Positions 1 to 5,394 are shown, counted from the stretch's first letter. The stretch is 5,394 nt of DNA from Anditalea sp035461405 (GCA_035461405.1 DATHVH010000252.1:1-5394), one strand, 5' to 3'. Numbers and translations are program-made. Notes: a model not told the origin generated them from the sequence alone.

Positions 1-93
1 GTGATATGTATTATAGTAGGTTTATTAAGTGGATTTTTTCCTGCGTATAAAGCCAGTAAACTGGATCCGATCGAGTCACTTAGATATGAGTAG
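1..93 (+). CDS. ABC transporter permease, MacB/FtsX type (C-terminal fragment)
   Basis: The reading frame is open from the first base and ends at a TAG at 91-93, giving the last 30 residues of a protein whose start lies outside the window. It shows a hydrophobic stretch (VICIIVGLLSGFFPAYKA) followed by SKLDPIESLRYE. This is the typical end of MacB/FtsX-family permeases: the last membrane helix, a G-x-x-P-A-x-K-A turn, then a short cytoplasmic tail with D-P-I-x-x-L-R-x-E. Proteins with this ending sit in the inner membrane and pair with an ATPase of the LolD/MacB type, in lipoprotein release, peptide or drug export, or cell-division signalling. The fragment cannot say which. No ATPase gene is visible here and the gene has no same-strand neighbour downstream, so it is probably the last gene of its unit. 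Confidence 0.85.
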   Translation: MICIIVGLLSGFFPAYKASKLDPIESLRYE

Positions 94-162
94 ATGGCGC
101 AGCCGGTGCTGCTAAAAGTATAAGATCAGAATTTAGCGATAGTTGAGTTTCAAAAGTAAAAT

Positions 163-190
163 AAGACGGTATAAGAAAAATTACTGTCTT
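163..190. terminator. Possible shared terminator between convergent genes
   Basis: AAGACGGTA (163-171) can pair with TACTGTCTT (182-190), a 9-bp stem with one G-T pair. T162-A191 can add a tenth pair, around a 10-base loop. It lies between the stop of the plus-strand permease (93) and the stop of the minus-strand DUF805 gene (200). On the minus strand it is followed by a T-rich stretch (TATTTTACTTTTG), so it fits the DUF805 transcript better. On the plus strand no real T tract follows. The stem is moderate in GC, so the call is tentative. Confidence 0.4.
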
Positions 191-199
191 AAACTTTAA

Positions 200-562
200 T
201 CAGAACATATCCGTATCCCGTGGATCTGGGCCATATCTGTTGCTGCCTTTCTCACCTTCTTTGATTGTCAGGTAAACAAAACCAATAAAATTTATAGGTG
301 GGGGGATAAGTAAATACAACGCATATCTCCAATCATACCCGATATCATGCAGTCTTCGGATAGCCTGATATAGTAATACTATTATAGTAGCCACCAGGAT
401 AATTCCAAACAATACGAAGGCACCCCAAGCCTGAATTTCAAATGCTTCAATTAACTTTAAAAGGCATAGCAAATTGATGAAATAGAACACCACAAATAAA
501 ACTAGAAATTTTCTCCGAGTGATCCTTCCTTTTGGTTCTAGCGCTGCTAACGAAATAGTCAT
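200..562 (-). CDS. DUF805 family membrane protein
   Basis: A complete 120-residue protein with an ATG start at 562-560 and a TGA stop at 202-200. The DUF805 hallmarks are visible in order: a G-R-I-T-R-R-x-F entry motif at residues 12-19, three hydrophobic segments at about 18-38, 47-65 and 80-100, the conserved RRLHDIG loop at 69-75 between the second and third segments, and the closing G-S-N-R-Y-G-P-D-P motif at 106-114. The length is normal for the family. DUF805 proteins are small inner-membrane proteins whose biochemical role is not established, so no function is claimed. The gene lies 95 bp downstream of mtaB on the same strand and could be cotranscribed with it. I see no convincing separate promoter. 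An inverted repeat sits just before its start codon (569-594). There is no obvious Shine-Dalgarno sequence, which is usual in Bacteroidetes. Confidence 0.88.
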   Translation of the reverse strand: MTISLAALEPKGRITRRKFLVLFVVFYFINLLCLLKLIEAFEIQAWGAFVLFGIILVATIIVLLYQAIRRLHDIGYDWRYALYLLIPPPINFIGFVYLTIKEGEKGSNRYGPDPRDTDMF

Positions 563-568
563 GATTTC

Positions 569-594
569 TACTGTTTTGATGATCTTAAACAGTA
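569..594. repeat. Inverted repeat just upstream of the DUF805 start
   Basis: TACTGTTT (569-576) and AAACAGTA (587-594) are perfect 8-bp inverted arms separated by 10 bases. On the minus strand the repeat ends 6 bases before the ATG at 562. It has no T tract on either side, so it does not look like a terminator for mtaB. It could be an operator or a 5' leader hairpin covering the ribosome landing site. It is AT-rich and could also be chance. Confidence 0.4.
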
Positions 595-657
595 AACATC
601 AAGTGCTTAAGGTTGTTTGGCAATATGTTTATTTATCATATAGCCGAAAAAAACCAA

Positions 658-1977
658 TTAATGTTTTTCGTAAACCAATTCAGGTTCTCCAATATCCACT
701 GTGCCATTTTCGTTGATAGCAATAAGTTGAACATTTTTAAGTTCATTGATCAATATAGGATCATATTTGGCAGATACCCTGATATAGTTCTCCGTAAATC
801 CGTGCATCATACCGTCTTCAATATCTTCTTCAAATAAGACAGTGAAGGTATTTCCTAAGTTCTCTTCATAGAATAGCCTCTTCTTCTTCTCTGACAGAAT
901 CCTCAGCATTTTGGACCTCTCATTTCTGACTTTCATAGGAACGGCATTATCCATATCCACTGCGCGGGTATTGGCTCTCTCAGAATAAGTAAAGACATGA
1001 AGATATGAAATTGGCAGTTCTTTTAGAAAATTATAAGTTTCTAAGAAATGATCATCTGTTTCCCCAGGAAAACCGACTATGATATCTACACCTATACAAC
1101 AGTGGGGCATTAAACCTTTAATCTTGGATACTCTGTCCTCATAGAGTTCTCTAAGGTAGCGTCTTCCCATTTTTCTAAGCACATCATTGCTTCCTGACTG
1201 AAGTGGTATGTGAAAATGCGGTACAAAACGGTTTGATTTAGAAACAAACTCTATTGCTTCATTGGTAAGTAAATTCGGTTCTATTGATGATATTCTAAAT
1301 CTATCTATTCCTTCTACGTGATCCAGAGCTGTAATCAGATCAATGAATTTTTCTTTTCTTTTGCCCTCCTGAATCCCAAAGTCACCAATATTAACTCCGG
1401 TCAGGACAACTTCTTTTACGTCAGTTTCGGCAATTTCTAGCGCAGATTCAATTATATTGGAGATACTGTCACTTCTACTTTTACCACGGGCCAAAGGAAT
1501 GGTACAGAAAGCACAGCCATAATTACAGCCATCTTGTACTTTCAGAAAAGTCCGGGTGCGGTCATGCATGCTGAAAGCATTGTTAAAAACAGTGGCATCC
1601 TGAATCTCGGAAGCCAATACTTTGGTTTCCTGTTCTTTGGCAAAGCCATCCAGTAATTCTATCAATCTGAATTTCTCTGCTGCACCGAGGACTGCATCTA
1701 CTCCTTTTATTTCCGCTATTTCTTGTGGTTTAAGTTGAGCATAGCATCCTATGATAGTCACATAAGAATTAGGTGATATTTTTTTTGCTTCCTTGACTAT
1801 TTTCTTACATTTCTTATCCGCATTCTCAGTGACAGAACAAGTATTGATGATAAATATATCAGGAGTGGCATTAAAATCTACCTTTTGATACCCCTTAGAT
1901 TCAAACATCCTGCTGATCGTAGATGTCTCTGAATAATTTAATTTACAACCGAGTGTATAAAATGCTACCTTCTTCAA
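658..1977 (-). CDS. mtaB: tRNA t6A37 methylthiotransferase MtaB
   Basis: This radical SAM enzyme converts N6-threonylcarbamoyladenosine at position 37 of ANN-decoding tRNAs to its 2-methylthio form. From the start at 1977 it is 439 residues, normal for MtaB. The N-terminal UPF0004 domain carries the three cysteines of the auxiliary [4Fe-4S] cluster: C11 (TLGCKLN), C47 (NTCSVTE) and C78 (GCYAQ). The SAM cluster motif C-x3-C-x2-C is at 151, 155 and 158 (DGCNYGCAFCTIP), followed by the LTGVNIG motif. A TRAM RNA-binding domain occupies about residues 374-435. TLGCKLN and the overall pattern favour MtaB over MiaB or RimO. The frame stays open upstream to a TTG at 2013 (451 residues), but that TTG lies inside a promoter-like TATCTTTG. 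The TTG at 1977 gives KKVAFYTLGCKLN straight after the start, as I recall for Bacteroidetes homologues. It stops at 658, 95 bp before the DUF805 gene on the same strand. The function is firm; the start is inferred. Confidence 0.95.
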   Translation of the reverse strand: MKKVAFYTLGCKLNYSETSTISRMFESKGYQKVDFNATPDIFIINTCSVTENADKKCKKIVKEAKKISPNSYVTIIGCYAQLKPQEIAEIKGVDAVLGAAEKFRLIELLDGFAKEQETKVLASEIQDATVFNNAFSMHDRTRTFLKVQDGCNYGCAFCTIPLARGKSRSDSISNIIESALEIAETDVKEVVLTGVNIGDFGIQEGKRKEKFIDLITALDHVEGIDRFRISSIEPNLLTNEAIEFVSKSNRFVPHFHIPLQSGSNDVLRKMGRRYLRELYEDRVSKIKGLMPHCCIGVDIIVGFPGETDDHFLETYNFLKELPISYLHVFTYSERANTRAVDMDNAVPMKVRNERSKMLRILSEKKKRLFYEENLGNTFTVLFEEDIEDGMMHGFTENYIRVSAKYDPILINELKNVQLIAINENGTVDIGEPELVYEKH

Positions 1978-2010
1978 ACCTTCTTGGTTACTGATATTTT
2001 TAATTATTTG

Positions 2011-2041
2011 CAAAGATAACAGGAATAACTGTGGAATTCAA
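2011..2041 (-). promoter_or_regulatory. Bacteroidetes-type promoter for mtaB
   Basis: On the minus strand, TTG at 2041-2039 is followed after 20 bp by TATCTTTG at 2018-2011. This matches the Bacteroidetes primary sigma consensus (-33 TTG, about 20 bp, -7 TAnnTTTG) at every defined base. Transcription would begin a few bases further on, near 2006-2003. That leaves a leader of about 30 bases before the proposed TTG start at 1977 and makes the upstream TTG at 2013 untranscribed. The call rests on pattern match alone. Confidence 0.65.
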
Positions 2042-2100
2042 TAATATCAATTTGCGGTAATTTTTTTCAAAAAGTCTTAAATTGGATGAAATTTCAGCTG

Positions 2101-2114
2101 TTTTTACGTAAAAA
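2101..2114. promoter_or_regulatory. 14-bp perfect palindrome in the mtaB-glnN intergenic region
   Basis: TTTTTACGTAAAAA reads the same on both strands. It lies about 60 bp upstream of the -33 element proposed for mtaB and 40 bp upstream of that proposed for glnN. Such a site could bind a dimeric regulator acting on either divergent gene. I do not recognise it as a known operator, and the AT-rich background lowers its significance. Confidence 0.3.
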
Positions 2115-2154
2115 TATGTTCGGATAATAAAAAATGGTTTAAGATTTCACCATA

Positions 2155-2187
2155 TTTGTTTTATTTAAATATATTTCTTTATTTTTG
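2155..2187 (+). promoter_or_regulatory. Bacteroidetes-type promoter for glnN
   Basis: TTTG at 2155-2158 and TATTTTTG at 2180-2187 are separated by 21 bp and match the Bacteroidetes -33 and -7 elements. The predicted transcript start is near 2192-2195, giving an AT-rich leader of about 25 bases before the ATG at 2218. The leader has no Shine-Dalgarno sequence. The surroundings are T-rich, which raises the chance of a random match. Spacing and position both fit. Confidence 0.55.
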
Positions 2188-2217
2188 GAGATAAATAAAT
2201 AACCACATCAATAAACA

Positions 2218-4380
2218 ATGGCGACTTTAAGACACGAAGCACTTAAAATGGTGCAGAACAGAGAAAGAGTAACTACAGTAGCTCCATCCTCTAAAATATC
2301 AGATTATTTCGGATCTCAGGTATTCACACTGGCAGAGATGAAAGAATCACTGGCCCCATCCGTATATAGCAAAATAAGTAATGCTATAGAAAAAGGAGGC
2401 AAAATAGATAAAAACACCGCCGATGAGGTGGCATCAGCAGTGAAAACATGGGCACTTTCTAAAGGAGTAACCCATTATACACACTGGTTTCAGCCTTTGA
2501 CAGGTTCTACAGCTGAAAAACATGATACATTTTTTGATGCAAATGCAGGGATAGAAAAATTTAAAGGTTCAGCACTTGTTCAGCAAGAACCGGATGCTTC
2601 CTCTTTTCCAAATGGAGGTATCAGATCTACGTTTGAAGCGAGGGGATATACTGCTTGGGACCCAACTTCTCCTATATTTATTTTTGATAAGACACTTTGT
2701 ATTCCTACCATTTTCGTAGCTTTTACAGGGGAGGCACTGGATTACAAGACGCCACTATTGAAATCCATAGAGGCTGTAAACAACGCAGCAGTTACTATCT
2801 GTCAATTATTCGACAGAAATGTAAAAAAAATCACACCGTCACTTGGTGTAGAACAGGAATATTTTGTAATTGACCGAGGACTGTTTGCTACCAGACCTGA
2901 TTTGATCATGGCCGGTAGAACTGTTTTTGGCCACAATCCTGCTAGAGGGCAGCAGTTAGATGACCATTACTTTGGTTCTATCCCCACCAGAGTAAAAGAT
3001 TTTATGCAGGATTTTGAAGTGGAAGCTTTAAGACTTGGCATCCCTGTGTCTACCAGACATAACGAGGTGGCTCCTGGCCAGTTTGAAGTAGCTCCTCTAT
3101 TTGAAGAAATAAACAAAGCAACAGACCATAACCAGCTCCTTATGGATCTTATGACCAAGGTGGCGGAAAAGCACAACCTTAAGGTCTTGTTTCATGAGAA
3201 ACCATTTGCTGGATTAAACGGCAGCGGAAAGCACAACAACTGGTCGCTGATCACTGATACCGGAGTAAACTTATTTCAGCCAAGTAACTCTGCCAGAGAA
3301 AATCTTCAGTTTCTTACCTTCCTGATAGCTACTATCAAGGCTGTGCATGATTATGATGATCTTTTAAGAGCGAGTATAGCCTCTGCTGGGAATGACTGGA
3401 GGCTGGGAGCCAATGAAGCACCACCTGCAATCATTTCTGTTTTCTTAGGATCCACTTTGACGGGTGTTCTGGATGAACTGGAGAAAAATGGTGAGCTGAA
3501 AATTGAAAAAGGGGAGAATATGTACATGAAACTGGGAATCAGTAAGATCCCGGAAATCATTCTTGACAATACGGATAGAAACAGAACTTCTCCATTCGCC
3601 TTTACAGGTAATAAGTTTGAATTCAGAGCAGTGGGTTCGCATGCAAATGTGGCAGGTCCTATGGCTGTCCTGAATGTAATCGTAGCTGATACCTTGAAAA
3701 CCTTTAACGCTGATGTGAAAGAGGAAATGGGCAAAGGCAAGGAAAAGAAAATTGCTATTGTCAATGTTCTTAGAAAATACATTAAAGAAACCAAAAGAAT
3801 CAGATTTGAAGGTGATGGTTACTCTGAGGAGTGGGCTACGGAAGCAGAGAAAAGAGGGCTTTCTAACCTGAAAAGCACTCCTTTTGCATTGGATGTGTTC
3901 AAAACAGAAAAAAGTAAGGAACTGTTTGCAAGACATAAAATATTCAATCACCTGGAACTGGATGCCCGACATGAAATAATGTTAGAAAACTATATCATGA
4001 AGGTGCAGATCGAATCTAGGGTCATAGGGGACTTGGCACTTAACCATATCATACCTACTGCCGTTGATTATCAGAATAAACTGATAGAAAACGCAAAAGG
4101 ATTGAAAGAACTCGGACTGGACAATGATGCTGCTGTAGAAACAATCAGAGAAATCAGCGGACACTTAGAGTCTATCAAGACAAACATCAATCAGATGACG
4201 GATGCAAGAAGAAGAATCAATAAAATCACTGACATCGAAGAAAAAGCAAAGGCTTACAGTTCAGATGTGAAAGATGTTTTCTTCGATAAAATCAGATATT
4301 CAGTTGATAAGCTTGAATTGCTAGTAGATGATGAATACTGGCCATTGGTAAAATACCGTGAAATGTTGTTCCTAAAATAA
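2218..4380 (+). CDS. glnN: Type III glutamine synthetase
   Basis: Cytoplasmic enzyme that makes glutamine from glutamate, ammonia and ATP. At 720 residues it has the long subunit typical of GSIII (over 700, against about 450 for type I). The N-terminal GSIII region includes SKISDYFGSQVFTL and THYTHWFQPLTG. FEARGYTAWDPTSP (139-152) is a GSIII-type block. The catalytic core follows: VEQEYF (211-216) with metal-ligand glutamates, NEVAPGQFEVAP (282-293), the ATP-binding signature KPFAGLNGSGKHNNWS (328-343), GNDWRLGANEAPP (391-403) and NRTSPFAFTGNKFEFR (455-470). About residues 560-720 form the helical GSIII C-terminal region. No expected motif is missing and nothing suggests a frameshift. The ATG at 2218 directly precedes the family N-terminus. 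It is transcribed alone, divergently from mtaB, between its own promoter-like site and a strong terminator. No amtB, glnB or glutamate synthase gene is visible here, so nitrogen regulation cannot be judged. Confidence 0.97.
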   Translation: MATLRHEALKMVQNRERVTTVAPSSKISDYFGSQVFTLAEMKESLAPSVYSKISNAIEKGGKIDKNTADEVASAVKTWALSKGVTHYTHWFQPLTGSTAEKHDTFFDANAGIEKFKGSALVQQEPDASSFPNGGIRSTFEARGYTAWDPTSPIFIFDKTLCIPTIFVAFTGEALDYKTPLLKSIEAVNNAAVTICQLFDRNVKKITPSLGVEQEYFVIDRGLFATRPDLIMAGRTVFGHNPARGQQLDDHYFGSIPTRVKDFMQDFEVEALRLGIPVSTRHNEVAPGQFEVAPLFEEINKATDHNQLLMDLMTKVAEKHNLKVLFHEKPFAGLNGSGKHNNWSLITDTGVNLFQPSNSARENLQFLTFLIATIKAVHDYDDLLRASIASAGNDWRLGANEAPPAIISVFLGSTLTGVLDELEKNGELKIEKGENMYMKLGISKIPEIILDNTDRNRTSPFAFTGNKFEFRAVGSHANVAGPMAVLNVIVADTLKTFNADVKEEMGKGKEKKIAIVNVLRKYIKETKRIRFEGDGYSEEWATEAEKRGLSNLKSTPFALDVFKTEKSKELFARHKIFNHLELDARHEIMLENYIMKVQIESRVIGDLALNHIIPTAVDYQNKLIENAKGLKELGLDNDAAVETIREISGHLESIKTNINQMTDARRRINKITDIEEKAKAYSSDVKDVFFDKIRYSVDKLELLVDDEYWPLVKYREMLFLK

Positions 4381-4402
4381 AAACAGAATAAATTTTATTT
4401 AG

Positions 4403-4459
4403 AGCTGCTTTAGAAGTGTGGAGGTGTTTTAAACCTTCAGCTTTTGAAGCAGCTTTTTT
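4403..4459 (+). terminator. Rho-independent terminator of glnN, long composite hairpin
   Basis: AGCTGCTTTAGAAG (4403-4416) pairs with CTTTTGAAGCAGCT (4441-4454) in a 14-bp stem with two G-U pairs. A second inner stem, GGAGGT (4420-4425) with ACCTTC (4433-4438), lies inside the loop. A run of six T (4454-4459) follows immediately. It starts 22 bases after the glnN stop. The structure is larger than a usual terminator. Its right arm also belongs to an overlapping palindrome at 4451-4471. Confidence 0.85.
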
Positions 4460-4471
4460 CATAAAAAAGCT
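4451..4471. repeat. Overlapping palindrome, alternative hairpin or second terminator
   Basis: AGCTTTTTT (4451-4459) and AAAAAAGCT (4463-4471) are perfect 9-bp inverted arms around CAT. The left arm overlaps the right arm and T tract of the glnN terminator, so the two hairpins cannot form together. The palindrome is followed by ATTGTTTTTT, so it could act as a backup terminator. It may also be chance in an A/T-rich spacer. Confidence 0.45.
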
Positions 4472-4472
4472 A

Positions 4473-4499
4473 TTGTTTTTTATAGATTGGCTATTTTTA
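4473..4499 (+). promoter_or_regulatory. Weak promoter-like site for the cupin gene
   Basis: TATTTTTA at 4492-4499 differs from the Bacteroidetes -7 consensus TAnnTTTG only at the last base. A TTG at 4473-4475 lies 16 bp upstream, shorter than the usual spacing. Its position, ending 23 bp before the ATG at 4523 and after the glnN terminator, is right for a separate promoter. The match itself is weak. Confidence 0.3.
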
Positions 4500-4522
4500 C
4501 AATTCACTATCAAACCAAAGAA

Positions 4523-5032
4523 ATGATAACGTTAGGAAAAGAAGACAAATCAGACATTTTCAATAAGGTTTCTGATTTCTTAGATAAAGAAGGATATATC
4601 ATCATCAATAAAGATGACACCAGACCTTGGGGAGGATTTTTTGTTATTGATGAAAATCAGCTTGGAAAGTTTAAGGACCAATTTTTTGCAGATGTCCATT
4701 TGGATGATCAGCAACTAGCTCAAAAACTGAGTCCCAAAATTTTACTAGTAGCTCCCAATAAGCGGCTTTCATGGCAGTATCATCACAGAAGGGCTGAGAT
4801 TTGGAAATTAGTAGCCGGAGAAGGCGGTATCGCCAGGAGTGAGGATGACCAGGAGGGGGAGGTGAATACTTTAGCAATTGGAGAAACTATCAGGCTAAAG
4901 CAAGGTGAACGTCATCGACTAATAGGCCTAAACGGCTGGGGAATGGTAGCAGAGATCTGGATGCACGTAGACCCACAGCACCCTTCTGATGAAGATGATA
5001 TCGTTCGGGTGCAGGATGATTTTAATAGATAG
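4523..5032 (+). CDS. Cupin protein resembling the mannose-6-phosphate isomerase type II domain
   Basis: A 169-residue cytoplasmic protein, read from the ATG at 4523 to a TAG at 5030-5032. An N-terminal part of about 75 residues contains RPWGGFFVIDE (34-44). A single cupin barrel follows, with KRLSWQYHHRRAEIW (80-94), GERHRL (128-133) and the closing SDEDDIVRVQDDFNR (155-169). The same order of motifs closes type II phosphomannose isomerase / GDP-mannose pyrophosphorylase. H87, H88, E92 and H131 are the likely metal ligands. The nucleotidyltransferase half of those fused enzymes is absent. A sugar-phosphate isomerase or related role is plausible but not shown; as I recall, similar Bacteroidetes proteins are often labelled phosphoheptose isomerase on weak grounds. 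The frame stays open upstream to a TTG at 4487, but that would add 12 residues across a promoter-like site, so I prefer the ATG. It follows glnN on the same strand but is separated from it by a strong terminator. Confidence 0.85.
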   Translation: MITLGKEDKSDIFNKVSDFLDKEGYIIINKDDTRPWGGFFVIDENQLGKFKDQFFADVHLDDQQLAQKLSPKILLVAPNKRLSWQYHHRRAEIWKLVAGEGGIARSEDDQEGEVNTLAIGETIRLKQGERHRLIGLNGWGMVAEIWMHVDPQHPSDEDDIVRVQDDFNR

Positions 5033-5034
5033 GG

Positions 5035-5142
5035 AGATGTTGGGTGTCGGATGTTAAAAAGACGGAAGACGGATGACCGAAGTAAATGTGTAAGAAGTAA
5101 GAAGTGGTAATTAAGAAGTCTTGGTAATTAGTACGTGGTACA
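5035..5142 (+). repeat. Degenerate heptanucleotide repeat tract
   Basis: Just after the cupin stop the sequence resolves into consecutive 7-base units in four short runs. Run 1 (5035-5055) is AGATGTT, GGGTGTC, GGATGTT. Run 2 (5058-5085) is AAAGACG, GAAGACG, GATGACC, GAAGTAA. Run 3 (5091-5118) is TAAGAAG, TAAGAAG, TGGTAAT, TAAGAAG. Run 4 (5122-5142) is TGGTAAT, TAGTACG, TGGTACA. The runs are separated by 2, 5 and 3 bases. The plus strand is strongly G-over-C (36 G against 8 C in 5033-5142). No convincing gene lies here. It resembles the heptanucleotide STRR repeats of cyanobacteria in form only; I cannot assign a function. Confidence 0.6.
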
Positions 5143-5160
5143 ATATACCTTAAATTCATT

Positions 5161-5193
5161 AAAAAAAGTCCCCGGTTTTACGGGGACTTTTTT
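5161..5193. terminator. Strong bidirectional rho-independent terminator
   Basis: AAAAAAGTCCCCG (5162-5174) pairs perfectly with CGGGGACTTTTTT (5181-5193), a 13-bp stem around the 6-base loop GTTTTA. Both ends give a T tract: six T on the plus strand and seven on the minus strand. It can therefore stop the plus-strand cupin transcript and the minus-strand gene that ends at 5198, only 4 bases before the stem. For the cupin gene it leaves a 3' untranslated region of about 130 bases that includes the heptamer tract. Confidence 0.93.
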
Positions 5194-5197
5194 GATT

Positions 5198-5394
5198 TTA
5201 ATTGTTGCCTCTTGAGGACCGGTTTGTGCTTCGGCTGGATGATCCCCTTGCTGGCTGTGATGAAGATGATCTGCTGGAGCTTCTCGAGTTATTAACAGCT
5301 GCGGGAGCAGTAGTCCTCGAATTGGATCTCTGGACATTGCTTTGACGAGCCGGGCTGCTTTGTCTGTTTTGAGCAGGTGCACTGACTTGTCGCT
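5198..5394 (-). CDS. Protein with Ser/Arg/Asn/Gln-rich tail (C-terminal fragment)
   Basis: The frame runs in from the right edge (first whole codon at 5392-5390) and ends with TAA at 5200-5198, giving the last 64 residues. The tail is low in complexity: 20 Ser, 11 Arg, 8 Asn and 6 Gln, with no Asp, Glu, Lys, Cys or aromatic residue. Examples are SRSSSRSSSSQPARG (36-50) and SSSRSTNRSSRGNN at the end. It is probably disordered and strongly basic. I chose this frame because its stop lies 4 bases before the strong terminator. The competing minus-strand frame (ATG at 5382 to a stop at 5128) reads straight through that terminator. Comparable Ser/Arg/Gly-rich endings occur on some Bacteroidetes envelope or RNA-binding proteins, but the fragment shows no recognisable domain, so no function is assigned. 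Confidence 0.65.
   Translation of the reverse strand, partial: RQVSAPAQNRQSSPARQSNVQRSNSRTTAPAAVNNSRSSSRSSSSQPARGSSSRSTNRSSRGNN

Noticed and set aside
99..112. Short GC-rich hairpin GCAGC-CGGT-GCTGC after the permease stop
   Set aside because: The stem is only 5 bp and no T tract follows, so it is too weak to call a terminator.
645..670. CGAAAAA / TTTTTCG inverted arms around the mtaB stop codon, as a possible mtaB terminator
   Set aside because: The stem is 7 bp and almost all A-T, and the T run lies within the stem instead of after it. On the minus strand it could just as well be chance in an A-rich spacer.
519..837. Two plus-strand reading frames over the ends of the DUF805 gene and mtaB
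   Set aside because: They overlap two well-supported genes on the opposite strand and their products have no recognisable domain.
2014..2217. Possible small RNA or short gene in the divergent mtaB-glnN intergenic region
   Set aside because: I find no reading frame with a plausible start, no strong GC-rich hairpin and no terminator. The promoter-like sites and one palindrome explain what can be seen.
3351..3972. Two overlapping minus-strand reading frames (3351-3794 and 3445-3972) inside glnN
   Set aside because: They lie opposite highly conserved glutamine synthetase sequence and carry no family motifs, so they are shadows of the sense codons.
4292..4513. Minus-strand reading frame across the glnN end and its terminator
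   Set aside because: It reads through the glnN hairpin and T tract and has no supporting motif or promoter.
5128..5382. 84-codon minus-strand reading frame with an ATG at 5382
   Set aside because: It runs through the perfect bidirectional terminator at 5161-5193 and into the heptamer tract, and its sequence resembles no family I know. The overlapping frame ending at 5198 stops exactly before the terminator and is open to the window edge.

Overview
The window looks like an ordinary chromosomal stretch from a Bacteroidetes bacterium, probably of the Cytophagales type. The evidence is a moderately AT-rich composition, a type III glutamine synthetase, a tRNA methylthiotransferase of the MtaB kind, and promoter-like sites of the Bacteroidetes form (TTG, about 20 bp, TAnnTTTG) instead of -35/-10 boxes. 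Clear Shine-Dalgarno sequences are largely absent. The assignment rests on reading alone; no database was searched.

Layout from left to right. Positions 1-93 hold the last 30 codons of a plus-strand MacB/FtsX-type ABC transporter permease. It converges on a minus-strand gene for a small DUF805 membrane protein (200-562), with an inverted repeat between the two stops that may be a shared terminator. Upstream of the DUF805 gene and on the same strand is mtaB (658-1977), a radical SAM enzyme that methylthiolates t6A37 in tRNA. I place its start at a TTG at 1977, because the longer reading frame begins inside what looks like the gene's own promoter. A divergent intergenic region (1978-2217) carries promoter-like sites for mtaB and for the plus-strand gene glnN (2218-4380), a complete type III glutamine synthetase. 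A long composite hairpin terminator follows glnN.

Next comes a stand-alone cupin protein (4523-5032) resembling the sugar isomerase domain of mannose-6-phosphate isomerase type II. Its stop codon is followed by about 110 bp of degenerate heptanucleotide repeats, then a strong, near-symmetrical bidirectional terminator (5161-5193). The window ends with the C-terminal 64 codons of a minus-strand gene with a Ser/Arg/Asn/Gln-rich tail.

The genes do not form an obvious single pathway. They look like separate housekeeping units: nitrogen assimilation, tRNA modification, sugar-phosphate-type cupin chemistry and membrane proteins. I see no rRNA, tRNA, CRISPR array, insertion sequence, phage gene or defence system. 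No gap between genes exceeds 300 bp. I do not see strong evidence for an undescribed system. The most unusual signal is the heptamer-phased repeat tract at 5035-5142.
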